A stretch of 64,000 nucleotides of DNA from Actinoplanes italicus (GCF_003001815.1 NZ_PVMZ01000018.1:124001-188000), one strand, 5' to 3'. Shown: positions 1-8,792, counted from the stretch's first letter. Notes: generated by a model not told the origin, from the sequence alone. Program-made: numbers and translations.

Positions 1-219
1 GATCCCGGCGACGACCGCGAGCGCCAGCTTGAGACTGTCGAGCCGCTCGGCGGCGGTCAACGGCCGGGGTCCGGTGGCCGGCGGGGTCGTCGTCGCCAGG
101 TCGGGTTTCGCCAGCAACAGCCACAGCACGAAGCCGACGACCACGGTCAACGCCAGCGAGACCACGACCAGCAGCGCGACGTGCCGGAACATCGACCGGG
201 GCCAGACGTCTCTCTTCAC
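1..219 (-). CDS. N-terminus of a membrane protein, probably pentapeptide-repeat type (partial)
   Basis: A reading frame enters from the left edge of the window and starts at a GTG at 219 (MKRDVW...), nine bases after the stop of the permease gene; an in-frame ATG at 192 is an alternative. The 73 visible residues are a short basic N-terminus, one strong transmembrane helix (about residues 12-35), a Thr/Pro-rich linker, then the segment LTAAERLDSLKLALAVVAGI. From memory, that segment is typical of the region preceding the repeats in actinobacterial membrane-anchored pentapeptide-repeat proteins, but the repeats themselves lie outside the window, so the family call is inference. It may only ride on the sugar-transport operon by read-through. 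An ATG just upstream (222-224 in plus coordinates) is followed at once by a stop and is not used. Confidence 0.55.
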   Translation of the reverse strand, partial: MKRDVWPRSMFRHVALLVVVSLALTVVVGFVLWLLLAKPDLATTTPPATGPRPLTAAERLDSLKLALAVVAGI

Positions 220-228
220 GACATCAGC

Positions 229-1041
229 CTATTTAACTGCGCCACTCGTGATGCCAGAGATGATCTTGCGCTGGGCGATCGCGAACGTGACGATCAACGG
301 CAGGCTCATGAGGATCACGTACGCGAAGATCAGGTGCCAGTTGTTGAGGTAGAGACCCGCGCTCGCGACCTGGAACAGGTTCAGCGGCAGGGTGTCCAGA
401 CGGCCCCCGACCACGAAGAACGCATAGAAGACGTCGTTCCACACGTACAGGCAGATCAGGATCGTCGCGGTGGCCAGCACCGGGCGCAGCAACGGCAGCA
501 CGACACGCCGGAACACCGCGATCGGTCCGGCGCCGTCGATCCGCGCGGCCTCTTCCAAGGACTCCGGGATCGTACGGACGAAGCCCGTCACGAAGAAGAT
601 CACCGTCGACAGGTAGATCCCTGCGTAGACGCCGATCATGCCGGCCGCCGTGCCGGCCAGCCCGAGCTGCCGAAGCAGCAGCACGACCGTGACGACCGCG
701 GGCGGCAGGATGATCCCGCTGATCCCGAGCGCGTAGAGCATCGCCGTGAACCGCGACGTGCGCCGGGCCAGCACCCACGCCGCCATCGAGCCGAGGATCA
801 GCACGATCAGCACGGTCGGCGCCACGATCAGCAGGCTGCCGAACAGTGCCGCCGGGATGTCGGCGTCCACCCACACCTGCCGCAGGTTCTCCCACAGATG
901 CCACGTCGACGGCGGCGTGAGATCGGGGTCGACGGCCTCGCCCTGTGACTTGCCGGCGGTCGCGACGACGAGCCAGAGCGGCACGCCGATCACCACGGCG
1001 ACCAGGAGCAGCGCGGCCACGGGTTGCAGGCGGCGGCTCAC
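229..1041 (-). CDS. ABC sugar transporter permease (MalG/LacG type)
   Basis: This is an inner-membrane permease of a carbohydrate ABC importer, 270 residues with about six hydrophobic helices. The conserved EAA loop that docks on the ATPase reads EEAARIDGAGPIAVFRRVVLP around residues 160-180, as in MalG-type subunits. The start is GTG, overlapping the stop of the upstream permease by four bases (GTGA), so the pair is translationally coupled. It is the last clear transport gene of a minus-strand operon that also holds a binding protein, a GH36 alpha-galactosidase and a CBM-bearing glycosidase, so its substrate is probably an alpha-galactoside or a galactose-containing oligosaccharide. No ATPase gene is in the operon; a shared MsiK-like ATPase elsewhere is usual in actinobacteria. 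Confidence 0.93.
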   Translation of the reverse strand: MSRRLQPVAALLLVAVVIGVPLWLVVATAGKSQGEAVDPDLTPPSTWHLWENLRQVWVDADIPAALFGSLLIVAPTVLIVLILGSMAAWVLARRTSRFTAMLYALGISGIILPPAVVTVVLLLRQLGLAGTAAGMIGVYAGIYLSTVIFFVTGFVRTIPESLEEAARIDGAGPIAVFRRVVLPLLRPVLATATILICLYVWNDVFYAFFVVGGRLDTLPLNLFQVASAGLYLNNWHLIFAYVILMSLPLIVTFAIAQRKIISGITSGAVK

Positions 1042-1886
1042 AGGACCTCCTCACGCTTGCGGAGCACGTAGATCACCGGGAACGCCATCAGCGCGACCAG
1101 CAGGAACAGCACCAGGCTCATCGTGGTGGCCTGCGCGAACAGCCCCTGGCCGAAGGTCCGGTAGATGAAGATGTTGAGGATCTCGGTGGTACGCGCCGGA
1201 CCGCCGCCGGTGGTGGCCTGCACGATGTCGAAGCCGTTCATCGACCCGAGCAGCGCGGTCGCCACGTTGAAGGTGACCGCGGGCGCGAGCAGCGGCACCC
1301 GGATCCGCCAGAACGCCGTCCGGCGCGACGCGCCGTCGATGCTCGCGGCCTCGATCACGTCGAGCGGGATCGTCTTGAGCCCGGCCAGGTAGATGAGCAT
1401 GGACAGGCCCATCCACTTCCACGCGTGGATCAGTGCGACGACCACGACCGTCCAGGTGGTGTGCGCGAGCAGTTCGGTGCCTTTGAGCAGCGCCTGGAAG
1501 ATGTAGCCGACGGCGAGCGCGGACATCAGCACCGGGATCAGGAAGAAGGTGCGCGCGATCCGGTTGACGGCGGTGTCGCGCTCCAGCAGCACGGCCAGCC
1601 CGAACCCGAACACGTTCTGGAAGAGCGCGACGAGCACCGCGTACACGATGGTGATGCGCAGCGACCGGAACAGCGTGCCGTCCGAGACCAGCTGCTCGAA
1701 GTTCTCGAAGCCGACCGGGTTGATCGCCGCCTTGAACCCCGACCAGTCGGTGAACGCGTACACGAAGTTGAAGACGGTCGGCAGGAAGAAGAAGACGAGC
1801 AGCAGCCCGTACGCCGGAAGAAGGAACCAGAGGGGGTGGGTGCGCCGGGTGATGGAACCCGGCGCACCGTTCTGCAGGATCGTCAC
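1038..1886 (-). CDS. ABC sugar transporter permease (MalF/LacF type)
   Basis: This is the partner permease of the same importer, 282 residues. It has a hydrophobic N-terminal helix (residues about 20-45), a periplasmic loop containing DWSGFKAAINPVGFENF, and the EAA motif EAASIDGASRRTAFWRIRVPLL near residues 185-205. The start is taken as the GTG at 1886, which overlaps the stop of the binding-protein gene by four bases (GTGA); the frame stays open far upstream, but only inside the binding-protein gene. The 3' end overlaps the MalG-type gene by four bases. The N-terminus is followed quickly by a membrane helix, as expected for this family. Confidence 0.92.
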   Translation of the reverse strand: MTILQNGAPGSITRRTHPLWFLLPAYGLLLVFFFLPTVFNFVYAFTDWSGFKAAINPVGFENFEQLVSDGTLFRSLRITIVYAVLVALFQNVFGFGLAVLLERDTAVNRIARTFFLIPVLMSALAVGYIFQALLKGTELLAHTTWTVVVVALIHAWKWMGLSMLIYLAGLKTIPLDVIEAASIDGASRRTAFWRIRVPLLAPAVTFNVATALLGSMNGFDIVQATTGGGPARTTEILNIFIYRTFGQGLFAQATTMSLVLFLLVALMAFPVIYVLRKREEVL

Positions 1887-3184
1887 TTCAAGTAACCGGC
1901 GGCCTTCGCAAGCTGGACGAACTGGTCCTGGGTCGCGACGGCGACCTGCTCGGGTGTCATGGTGCCGGCGATCATGTCCGCCAGATTGATGTAGAGGTCG
2001 GGGTTGGCCACGGCCAGGGCCTGCATGGAACCGACCGAGGTGGGCAGCGACGCGTGCACGTCGAGCAGCGCCTTCGGCACGCCGGCCGGGCTGGGCACCG
2101 CGGTCTGCAGCGACACCGTGTTGCGGTCGGTGACGAAGCTCTGGTAACCGGGGCCCATCCAGTAGGCGAGCAGCTGACGGGCCGCGGCCTCGCGCTTGGC
2201 GTCGCCGGTCTTGAACGCGACCAGGGCGTTCGACTGGTCCGGGATGAAGGTGCCGACGTTGCCGGACGGCGAGATCGGGAAGAAGCCCACCTTGGAGTCG
2301 AGCGTCGCGGTGTCCGCCTTGGCCTGCAGCTGTCCGAAGAACGAGTTCACCTGCACGACCATGGCCGCCTTGCCGTCGAGCAGAGCCGTACCCTGATCCT
2401 CGAATTTGGCCGTCTTGATGTCGGCGTTGAACAGGCCGTCCTTGATGAGCTGCTGGTACGTCTTGATCGTGTCCAGGATGGTCTTGTCGGTGAACTTCTC
2501 CTGACCGCTGTTGACCCGGTCCCACAGCCCGGCCTTGGCCGCGTCGGCGAGCTGCACCTGAACCCACCACTGGGTGGCCCAGCGGTCGGCGCCCATCTCG
2601 TAGAAGGGTGTGACGCCCTTGGCCTTCAGGTCGCGGGCCAGCTTGACCATCTCGTCGAAGTTCTTCGGCGTCGCGGTGATCCCGTTCGCCGCGAAGACCT
2701 CCCTGTTGTAGTAGACGCCCTCGACCGCCGGGCTGGTTACCAGCGCGGCGTACCGGGTCTGGTCGAGCAGCCCGGTGATGTCGCGCAGCGCCGGGTCCAG
2801 CGACGGCAGCCACGGCGCGCCGGTGAGCGGCTGCAGGTTGGTCCGGGCGTTGATCGCGGTCAGCATCGACGCGGTCGGCTGCCAGAACGCCAGGTCCGGC
2901 TTGTCACCGGTGGCGACCTTGGTCTGCACGCTCTGCTCGTACGGGTCCGGCACGGTGACCACCTCGACGGTCGCGCCGGTGGCCTTCTGGAACCCGTCGA
3001 CGACGGCCTTCGGGACGGTGTTGCTGTTCTGCGCGGCCCAGATGGTCAGCTTGACGCCGTCGAGCTTGGTGTCGGGGGCGGGCCAGGTCACCTCGGCGGT
3101 GCTCGTCTCGGGGGCGGCGGACGGGTCGGAGCAGGCGGCCAGTCCCAGGGTGAGGGCGGCGCCGACGGCTATCCAGCGTTTCAT
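1883..3184 (-). CDS. ABC transporter sugar-binding lipoprotein
   Basis: This is an extracellular solute-binding protein of family 1 that captures a sugar and delivers it to the two permeases downstream. It is 433 residues long, with a classic lipoprotein signal: basic start MKRW, a hydrophobic core, and a lipobox LAAC ending at about residue 18. The mature part carries typical family features (KLTIWAAQNSN near residue 47, PDLAFWQP, and GVYYNREVFAANGI). The ATG at 3184 follows the stop of the alpha-galactosidase by 15 bases, with an AAGGAT ribosome site between them, so the gene lies within one operon with the hydrolases. The substrate cannot be read from the sequence; the neighbours suggest an alpha-galactoside. 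Confidence 0.93.
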   Translation of the reverse strand: MKRWIAVGAALTLGLAACSDPSAAPETSTAEVTWPAPDTKLDGVKLTIWAAQNSNTVPKAVVDGFQKATGATVEVVTVPDPYEQSVQTKVATGDKPDLAFWQPTASMLTAINARTNLQPLTGAPWLPSLDPALRDITGLLDQTRYAALVTSPAVEGVYYNREVFAANGITATPKNFDEMVKLARDLKAKGVTPFYEMGADRWATQWWVQVQLADAAKAGLWDRVNSGQEKFTDKTILDTIKTYQQLIKDGLFNADIKTAKFEDQGTALLDGKAAMVVQVNSFFGQLQAKADTATLDSKVGFFPISPSGNVGTFIPDQSNALVAFKTGDAKREAAARQLLAYWMGPGYQSFVTDRNTVSLQTAVPSPAGVPKALLDVHASLPTSVGSMQALAVANPDLYINLADMIAGTMTPEQVAVATQDQFVQLAKAAGYLK

Positions 3185-3199
3185 CGAGATCCTTCGTAT

Positions 3200-5254
3200 C
3201 TATGGGAGGGTGCGGATCCGCAGGACCCGCGCGGTGTGCGTTTCATCAGCTGCGGTGGTCACGGTGAGCGAGCCGCTCTCACTCCCCCAGCGGTACGCCC
3301 AGGCGGGCAGCCGCTCCGGGTAGAGCACATCGACATCGATCCGCCTCCCCCGCAGATGATCAAGCTGGATCTCCGCCGACGGAAGACCTCCGCGCCGCCA
3401 GATCCCCAGGTAGGTGGTATCGCCGGCCCGCAGGCCCAGGCTCAGCCAGGCGTCGTCCCAGCCGGGCAGCCCGAGCGGCCACACCGGCACGGCCCCGGCC
3501 AGGTCACCCCGGATCACCCGGAACGCCTCGACGCCGTCGCGGACGAGCCGGTGCTGTTCGGGGCTCATGGCATCGAGCCGCCCGGAGAGGTAGAGCCGCC
3601 CGAGCAGCCCCGTGCACATGGTGAAGGCGATCTCCTCGTCGCTCATCTCCGGCTGCGGATAGGCCCAGCTGGCGGCCTGTTCCGGCAGGATCGCCAGCGG
3701 CGCGGCGACGGCGATCGGCGGGTACTTGCGGAAGTCCTGCTGATCGCTCGTCGACTGGAGCTGCATCCGGCTGAGCAGCGCGTAGTCGGCCCGCATGCCG
3801 CCGGACGCGCAGTTCTCCAGGATCAGCCCCGGATGGCGGTCGAGGACCCCGTCCAGCCAGGCGAGATGCGCCCGGTTGTGGTCGAGCAGCCCGGCGCCGA
3901 CCGCGGGCGCGGCGAGGTCCGTACCCGCGCCGGGGTCGATGTTGTAGTCGAGTTTGAAATAGCCGGCACCGAACTGTTCGACGAGCCGGTCCACCACCTC
4001 GTCCAGATGCGCGACCGCGGCCGGGTGCCGCAGGTCGAGGTGGTAGCGGCCGTGCTCGACCAGCCGGGTGCCGCCGCGCTGCAGGAACGCGTCGGCGGGC
4101 AGTTTGTCGGCCATCGGGCTGCGCACGCCGATGACCTCGGGCTCCAGCCACAGTCCGGGAACCATGCCGTGCCCTCGGATGTGGCCGATCACCTCGCCGA
4201 GACCGCCCGGGAACCGGCTGGTCGACGGCTGCCACTCCCCCACGCTGTCCCACCAGGTGGTGTCGTTGTCGTACCAGCCGGCGTCGATGCAGAACACCTC
4301 GGCCCCGGCCGTCGCCGCCGCGTCGATCAGCGGCCGCAGCTTCTCCGTGGTCGGGTCCCCCATCAGCGTGTTCATGTAGTCGTTGAAGATCACCGGCAGC
4401 CCCGAGTCCGGCCGTCTCTGGCTTCTGCGCTGGGCGGTGAGCGCCGCGACCGCGCCGTGCAGGCCGTCACCGACCGCGATCGAGGCGGGCACCGTGGTGA
4501 ACGACTCGCCCGGCAGCAGCGGCTGCTGCCACTGATGATCGATGTCGGTCGGGCCGGTCAGTGCCAGGTAGGTGCCGTCGAGCCGTTCGCCGACCTCCCA
4601 CCGCCACGGGCCGTTGTGTTCGACCTGCCAGCCCACGGCGGTCCCGGTGACCCGGTCGACGAGGACACCGGTGGGCTGCCGTGCCCCGGTCGACCAGGTT
4701 CCGGTGCTGGTCACCGCATACCGGCCGCGCCCGTCCTGACCGTGAACCGCCAGATTCAGGTCGGGCACGACCTCCCGTAGCGGCCGCCGGGTCCAGCGGC
4801 CCTCACCGAGCCATTCGCTGTCCCCGGCCACCAGGTCCAGGTCGGCGGCCGGCCCCAGCCCGACCGCCAGGCTGGTGACGCCGAGCAGCAGAACCGGCGC
4901 CGAACCCTCGTTGGTGATCGTGGTGGTGACCTGAAGATCACCGCTCAAGCAGACCTCGGCGGTCAGCCCGCTCTCGTCATCCCGCAGCCGAACCCGAAGC
5001 TCTCCGGACGCCCGGACCGCGCCAGGCCCGCCGGGCGTCCGGACCGCGCCAGGCTCGCCGGGCGTCCGGATCGCGCCAGTGAAGCGGAACCGCCGCCCGA
5101 TCGAGGTCTCCGAGAAGCGGGCGGACACGTGCCCGCGCCCGCTGCCGGCGGTGAGCACCTCGACGAGTGGCTGAGCCGCTCCGGCCCCGATCCGAAGGGT
5201 GGCCGGTCCGTCCGCCGGAGTATCGACGACGTACCGTCCCCAGGCCACGCTCAC
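3200..5254 (-). CDS. GH36 alpha-galactosidase
   Basis: This enzyme hydrolyses terminal alpha-galactosyl residues. It is 684 residues from the GTG at 5254, chosen because GGAG sits five bases upstream; the frame continues further but only through the intergenic hairpin. After an N-terminal beta-sandwich (about 1-280), the (beta/alpha)8 domain shows FCIDAGWY (321-328), GLWLEPEVIG (367-376), the nucleophile motif FKLDYN with D436, and the second catalytic Asp region STSDQQD (501-507) after ENCASGG. These match GH36, although the family often has KWD.N and SDDTD, so this is a divergent member. There is no signal peptide, so the enzyme is presumably cytoplasmic and acts on sugar imported by the operon's transporter. 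Residues 60-85 contain an imperfect Gly/Pro repeat encoded by a 27-bp DNA repeat. Confidence 0.88.
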   Translation of the reverse strand: MSVAWGRYVVDTPADGPATLRIGAGAAQPLVEVLTAGSGRGHVSARFSETSIGRRFRFTGAIRTPGEPGAVRTPGGPGAVRASGELRVRLRDDESGLTAEVCLSGDLQVTTTITNEGSAPVLLLGVTSLAVGLGPAADLDLVAGDSEWLGEGRWTRRPLREVVPDLNLAVHGQDGRGRYAVTSTGTWSTGARQPTGVLVDRVTGTAVGWQVEHNGPWRWEVGERLDGTYLALTGPTDIDHQWQQPLLPGESFTTVPASIAVGDGLHGAVAALTAQRRSQRRPDSGLPVIFNDYMNTLMGDPTTEKLRPLIDAAATAGAEVFCIDAGWYDNDTTWWDSVGEWQPSTSRFPGGLGEVIGHIRGHGMVPGLWLEPEVIGVRSPMADKLPADAFLQRGGTRLVEHGRYHLDLRHPAAVAHLDEVVDRLVEQFGAGYFKLDYNIDPGAGTDLAAPAVGAGLLDHNRAHLAWLDGVLDRHPGLILENCASGGMRADYALLSRMQLQSTSDQQDFRKYPPIAVAAPLAILPEQAASWAYPQPEMSDEEIAFTMCTGLLGRLYLSGRLDAMSPEQHRLVRDGVEAFRVIRGDLAGAVPVWPLGLPGWDDAWLSLGLRAGDTTYLGIWRRGGLPSAEIQLDHLRGRRIDVDVLYPERLPAWAYRWGSESGSLTVTTAADETHTARVLRIRTLP
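5013..5077. repeat. 27-bp tandem repeat inside the GH36 gene
   Basis: The words CGGACCGCGCC, CGGACCGCGCC and CGGATCGCGCC start at 5013, 5040 and 5067, a strict 27-bp period with nearly identical spacers. The period is a multiple of three, so it encodes a repeated nine-residue unit (TPGEPGAVR / TPGGPGAVR) in the beta-sandwich of the alpha-galactosidase. It probably arose by slippage. Confidence 0.75.
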
Positions 5255-5278
5255 ATGTACTCCTTCGCGATCTTCTGT

Positions 5279-5331
5279 GGCTGTCGCCCACGGCTGTCCC
5301 AGCCCCGCTGAGACAGCCGTGGCGCACAGCC
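5279..5331. repeat. Long intergenic hairpin, family member 1 (possible terminator/attenuator)
   Basis: Two 20-base arms (5279-5298 and 5312-5331) pair except for a three-base internal bulge; the inner 11 bases CCACGGCTGTC / GACAGCCGTGG pair perfectly around a 13-base loop. It lies between the stop of the CBM-glycosidase (5370) and the ribosome site of the GH36 gene, so it could attenuate read-through inside the operon or stabilise the upstream message. A clearly related hairpin is at 47006-47060. Confidence 0.7.
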
Positions 5332-5369
5332 GGGAACTTCGGGCTGTCACCCGGCGCCGGCTGCGGGGT

Positions 5370-7514
5370 TCAGCCGAGGACGGCGGCTGTCTGGACGCGG
5401 TCGATGTTCGGGGCGTAGCCCGTGGAGGCGTTCCCGAACGTGATGGTGTTCGCGCCCGCTGCCAGATCCACATCGACCACCGTGGTCCGGTACGTGTTCC
5501 AGGCGAGCGTGTTCCGGAAGACGTGCCGCTTCGCGGTCCCGCCGTTGACGCTGATGTCGGCGTGCCGGTCGACGATGTTGTTGTTGTAGGCGTGGTCCCC
5601 GACCACCTCGGCGTTGGCGTAGGACACGACCAGCCGGTAGCGGCCCGCGCTGGGCACGGTCACACCGTTGAACCGCAGTGTGTTGGCGGAGCCCGCTCCG
5701 ACCCAGCCGACATACCGGCCACCCGAGGCCGCCGCGTCGGTCGTCACCACGGCGGTCCCGCCGAGCGTGTTCGCCGAGCTCTCCGCCTCGTAGGCGCTGA
5801 CCGTGCCACTGGTCGCCGCGAGGTCCAGGTAGTCGAGGTTGACGGCGTCCCGGTCGTCGGCGGCGTAGGCGTTGTACTCGATCCGGTTGATCCCGGCCGG
5901 CAGGTACACCTTGGTGGTGACGGTGTTCCAGGTGTTCCAGTTCGCGGTGCCGGGCAGGGCCACGTCGCTGACGTTCGAGCCGTTGACGCGCAGGCGGATC
6001 GACCGGTTCGCGGGCGCATTGGTGTAGGCCCCGGCGCTGTAGCGGAGGCTCAGGTTGTAGTAGCCGTCGTTCGGGGCGGTCACGACGAACCTGGTCGAGG
6101 CGGTGCTGCTGGCCCCGTACCCCTCGGTGAAGTAGGTCCCGGAATATCCGGTGTTGGTGCCGTAGGTGACCCGGGCGCCGCCGGACAGGCCGCCGTATTC
6201 CGCCTCGTAGCGATTGGCCGGCACGGCGGTCAGATCCCGGTCGGGCGTCAGGATGATCTGGTACGCCGACTGGCCCTTCAGCCCGGTCAGGGGAACGGTC
6301 AGCTGGCCCCCGCTGACGGTGAAGTCACCTTCGGTCACCTTGTAGGGTCCGCTCGACGGGTTGATGCCCGCGTTGTCGACACCCCAGACGGTCGCGTGCA
6401 CCCTCGAGCCGAGATAGCTGGGCACGCCCCGGACCTGCACGTTCGTGTCGTACGTACCGGACGCCGGGTTGTTGCCGCCGAGGATGATCCGGGCCTGTTT
6501 CTTGTTCGCGTCGACCGCGCCGAGGCCCTGCAGCGCCCCGCCGGGCGACGGCGGCGTGACGGCGACGGTGTTGCCGGTCATCTCGCCGTACCAGTGGTAC
6601 AGCCACCAGGCGCCGGTGGCCTGGTTGTTGCGGGTGACCAGGTCGTTGAGGCCGCCGGCCGTGGTCCAGTAGGCGAGGCAGCCGTCGACCTTGCTGTTCT
6701 CGAACTTGGCGACGTACTGCACCAGGTTGCCGGGCACGCCGAGGTCGCCGGAGATCCGGCCGTACTCGTTGATGCTGATCGGCCGCGGGCTGATGCCGAG
6801 GCTCGTCTCGATCGAGCGGTAGTCGGAGTAGTGCAGGTGCCAGCTGGAGTAGAAGTCGTCGCCGAGCTCGTGCCAGGCCATCACGTCGGGCAGCACGTTG
6901 TTGTCGCGGGCGTAGGTGAGGAACGTCCTCAGGTCGGCCGAGCGGTACGCGGCGAAACCCGGGCCGGCGATGCGCGCGGTGGGGTCGATCGAGCGGATCC
7001 GCCGGTAGACGGTCCGCCAGTCGGCGAGCAGGCCGTTGAGGTTGCCGCCGTACCAGATCTGGTCGGGCTCGTTGAAGGGCACGTAGACGTACGAGCTGCG
7101 GTACGGGTCGGCGACGACCTTGCGGGTCATCGTGTCGACCTTGGCGAGGTAGTCGTTGATGCCCAGGTTCTCGTAGGGCCACTGCTGGTAGACGTCCTGC
7201 ATGTAGATCTGGATCTCGCGGCCGCCGGCCCGCTTGAACATCGGCGCGATCTTCAGGGCGTCACCGTTGGGATGCTGCAGCCCGTCGGGCGCCTTCTGGG
7301 CCGTGACCTGTGGTTTGAGGGCGGCGAGCATGGTCTCGTCGGGGATGCCCTCGTCGCCGAGGCCGTACAGGAAGCCGGTCGCGCCGTAGCGCAGGGCGCC
7401 GGTGCTCACGCCGAGGTCGAAGGTGATCTGGGAGGGCGCCGCGTGGGCGGGCGGTGCGGTCAGCAGGGAGGCGGCCGTGGTGACGGCGACCGCGATCCCG
7501 AGGGTGCGTCTCAT
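5370..7514 (-). CDS. Secreted clan GH-A glycoside hydrolase with two CBM35/CBM6-like modules
   Basis: The protein is 714 residues with a Sec signal (MRRTLGIAVAV..., cleavage near AHA-AP at 26). The catalytic region (about 30-330) is a GH39-like TIM barrel: VPFNEP supplies the likely acid/base E149 and SISINEYG-like ISINEYG the likely nucleophile E250. A beta domain follows (about 335-430). Two carbohydrate-binding modules follow, each opening with the YEAE signature of CBM35/CBM6 (about 435-567 and 575-713). Exact substrate and GH family are not assignable by eye. It is the first gene of the operon with GH36 and the ABC importer, so it probably releases galactose-containing oligosaccharides outside the cell. 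Two strong palindromic operators precede it. Confidence 0.82.
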   Translation of the reverse strand: MRRTLGIAVAVTTAASLLTAPPAHAAPSQITFDLGVSTGALRYGATGFLYGLGDEGIPDETMLAALKPQVTAQKAPDGLQHPNGDALKIAPMFKRAGGREIQIYMQDVYQQWPYENLGINDYLAKVDTMTRKVVADPYRSSYVYVPFNEPDQIWYGGNLNGLLADWRTVYRRIRSIDPTARIAGPGFAAYRSADLRTFLTYARDNNVLPDVMAWHELGDDFYSSWHLHYSDYRSIETSLGISPRPISINEYGRISGDLGVPGNLVQYVAKFENSKVDGCLAYWTTAGGLNDLVTRNNQATGAWWLYHWYGEMTGNTVAVTPPSPGGALQGLGAVDANKKQARIILGGNNPASGTYDTNVQVRGVPSYLGSRVHATVWGVDNAGINPSSGPYKVTEGDFTVSGGQLTVPLTGLKGQSAYQIILTPDRDLTAVPANRYEAEYGGLSGGARVTYGTNTGYSGTYFTEGYGASSTASTRFVVTAPNDGYYNLSLRYSAGAYTNAPANRSIRLRVNGSNVSDVALPGTANWNTWNTVTTKVYLPAGINRIEYNAYAADDRDAVNLDYLDLAATSGTVSAYEAESSANTLGGTAVVTTDAAASGGRYVGWVGAGSANTLRFNGVTVPSAGRYRLVVSYANAEVVGDHAYNNNIVDRHADISVNGGTAKRHVFRNTLAWNTYRTTVVDVDLAAGANTITFGNASTGYAPNIDRVQTAAVLG

Positions 7515-7549
7515 AACGCTCCTCTGTCCGGGGGAAGGGGTTCACTGCT

Positions 7550-7573
7550 ATCCATGTGACCGGTCACATGGAT
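7550..7573. promoter_or_regulatory. LacI-type operator 1 (24-bp perfect palindrome)
   Basis: A perfect 24-bp palindrome centred on a CG step, with core TGTGACCGGTCACA. It lies 36 bp upstream of the CBM-glycosidase start and directly downstream of the lacI gene. A central CG and this dyad length are typical of LacI-family operators. The likely ligand is the regulator encoded at 7634-8662. Confidence 0.85.
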
Positions 7574-7586
7574 GAGGACGAGAACA

Positions 7587-7602
7587 GTGTGACCGGTCAC
7601 AC
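7587..7602. promoter_or_regulatory. LacI-type operator 2 (16-bp perfect palindrome)
   Basis: This second site has the same 14-bp core TGTGACCGGTCACA as operator 1. The two centres are 33 bp apart, about three helical turns, so both sites face the same side of the helix. That arrangement suits cooperative or tetrameric binding by the neighbouring LacI protein. Confidence 0.85.
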
Positions 7603-7633
7603 CTTGCGACCGGAAGCCCGCGTTACGGTTTTG

Positions 7634-8662
7634 TTACCTCGGTGACGCGGTCGACTCGCGAACCACCAGGTGCGGCACCTGCGGGCCGGTGATCGGCTCA
7701 CCCACCAGCTCCGCCACGCACGCCCGGCCCAGGCCCTGGAAGTCCATCCGCACGGTGGTCAGCGCCGGCGTCCAGAAGGCGGCGCCCGGCACGTCGTCGA
7801 ACCCGACGATGCTCACCTCGCCCGGCACGTCGCGGCCCGCCTCGTACAGCGCCCGGCGTACCGCCAGCGCCGTGTCGTCGTTGCCGCAGAGGATCGCGGT
7901 GACCGCCGGATCCGCCGCCAGCCCCCGGCCCGCCGCATAGGCCTCCCGCACGTCCCAGCCGGCCGCCACGATCTCCGGCACCGGACGGCCCGCCTCGGTC
8001 AGGGCCTCCCGCCAGCCGCTCTGCCGGGCACTCGCCCGCGCCTCCGACGGGATCGCCACGTGGTGCACGGTGTGATGCCCCAGCCCGAGCAGGTGCCGGG
8101 TCGCCTCGGCCGCGGCGTGCCGCTCGTCCAGCCAGATCATCGGCCGGGTCGCGCCCGGCAGGCCGCCCGCCTCGGTCGCCGCCACCATCGGCACCTCGTC
8201 CGGCAGGGCCCGCGCCACCGCGGCGCCGGCCGGGTCGAAGGCGACCACCACGACACTGCCGGCACTGGGGTCGCTCACGTAGTCGACGGCCTGCCGCACG
8301 TCGGCGGCCGCCTCGGACTCGACGACCCGGACACCGACCGCCAGGCCCAGGGAGCGGCCGGCCTCCTCGACGCCCTGCAGGACGCCCGCGTAGCCGTACA
8401 GCGTGGTGTTGGCAGTGACCACGGTGACCGCGTTCGCCCGGCCGGAACCCAGGGTCTGCGCCGCCCGGTTGGGCCGGTACTGCAGCCGCTCCATGGCGTC
8501 GAGCACGAGCTGCCGGGTCTCCGGCCGGACCCGCGGCGAGTTGTTCAGCACCCGTGAGACGGTCTGGTAGGAGACTCCGGCCGCGGCCGCCACGTCCCGG
8601 ATCTGGGGCCCGGTCTCGCGGCGTGCGCGGGGCCGTCGCTCCGGCCGCTCGTTGTTGTCCAC
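7634..8662 (-). CDS. LacI-family transcriptional regulator
   Basis: This is a cytoplasmic sugar-responsive repressor, 342 residues from a GTG start. The N-terminal helix-turn-helix and hinge are canonical: IRDVAAAAGVSYQTVSRVLNN at about 21-41, then RPNRAAQTLGSGRA. A periplasmic-binding-protein-like sensor follows, with VSIVGFDDVPGAAFWTPALTTVR near the C-terminus. The gene is in the same orientation as, and just upstream of, the galactoside operon, with two perfect CG-centred palindromes in the 120-bp gap. It should therefore control that operon, and perhaps itself through read-through. The effector is probably a galactose-derived sugar (inference). It has an unusually long basic N-terminal tail (RPERRPRARR) before the HTH. 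Confidence 0.93.
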   Translation of the reverse strand: MDNNERPERRPRARRETGPQIRDVAAAAGVSYQTVSRVLNNSPRVRPETRQLVLDAMERLQYRPNRAAQTLGSGRANAVTVVTANTTLYGYAGVLQGVEEAGRSLGLAVGVRVVESEAAADVRQAVDYVSDPSAGSVVVVAFDPAGAAVARALPDEVPMVAATEAGGLPGATRPMIWLDERHAAAEATRHLLGLGHHTVHHVAIPSEARASARQSGWREALTEAGRPVPEIVAAGWDVREAYAAGRGLAADPAVTAILCGNDDTALAVRRALYEAGRDVPGEVSIVGFDDVPGAAFWTPALTTVRMDFQGLGRACVAELVGEPITGPQVPHLVVRESTASPR

Positions 8663-8792
8663 GCCGTTAGCTATAGCGGAAGGCGACGGCGGCGCACGCC
8701 CCGCCCCCGCGGCGTACTAGATTCCTCAGGTCAAATTCCGGGTTGCCGATTGACGGCTTGCGGCGGACATCGATCAGATCAGGGAGGCGGAC

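Noticed and set aside
2054..4780. A 908-codon open frame on the plus strand
   Set aside because: It lies antisense to the binding protein and GH36 genes, has an Arg/Gly/Val-rich low-complexity translation and no family motif. Long antisense frames are expected at this GC content.
5199..7559. A 786-codon plus-strand frame
   Set aside because: Antisense to the CBM-glycosidase and composed of Val/Gly/Asp-rich nonsense; the minus frame has a signal peptide, catalytic motifs and CBMs.
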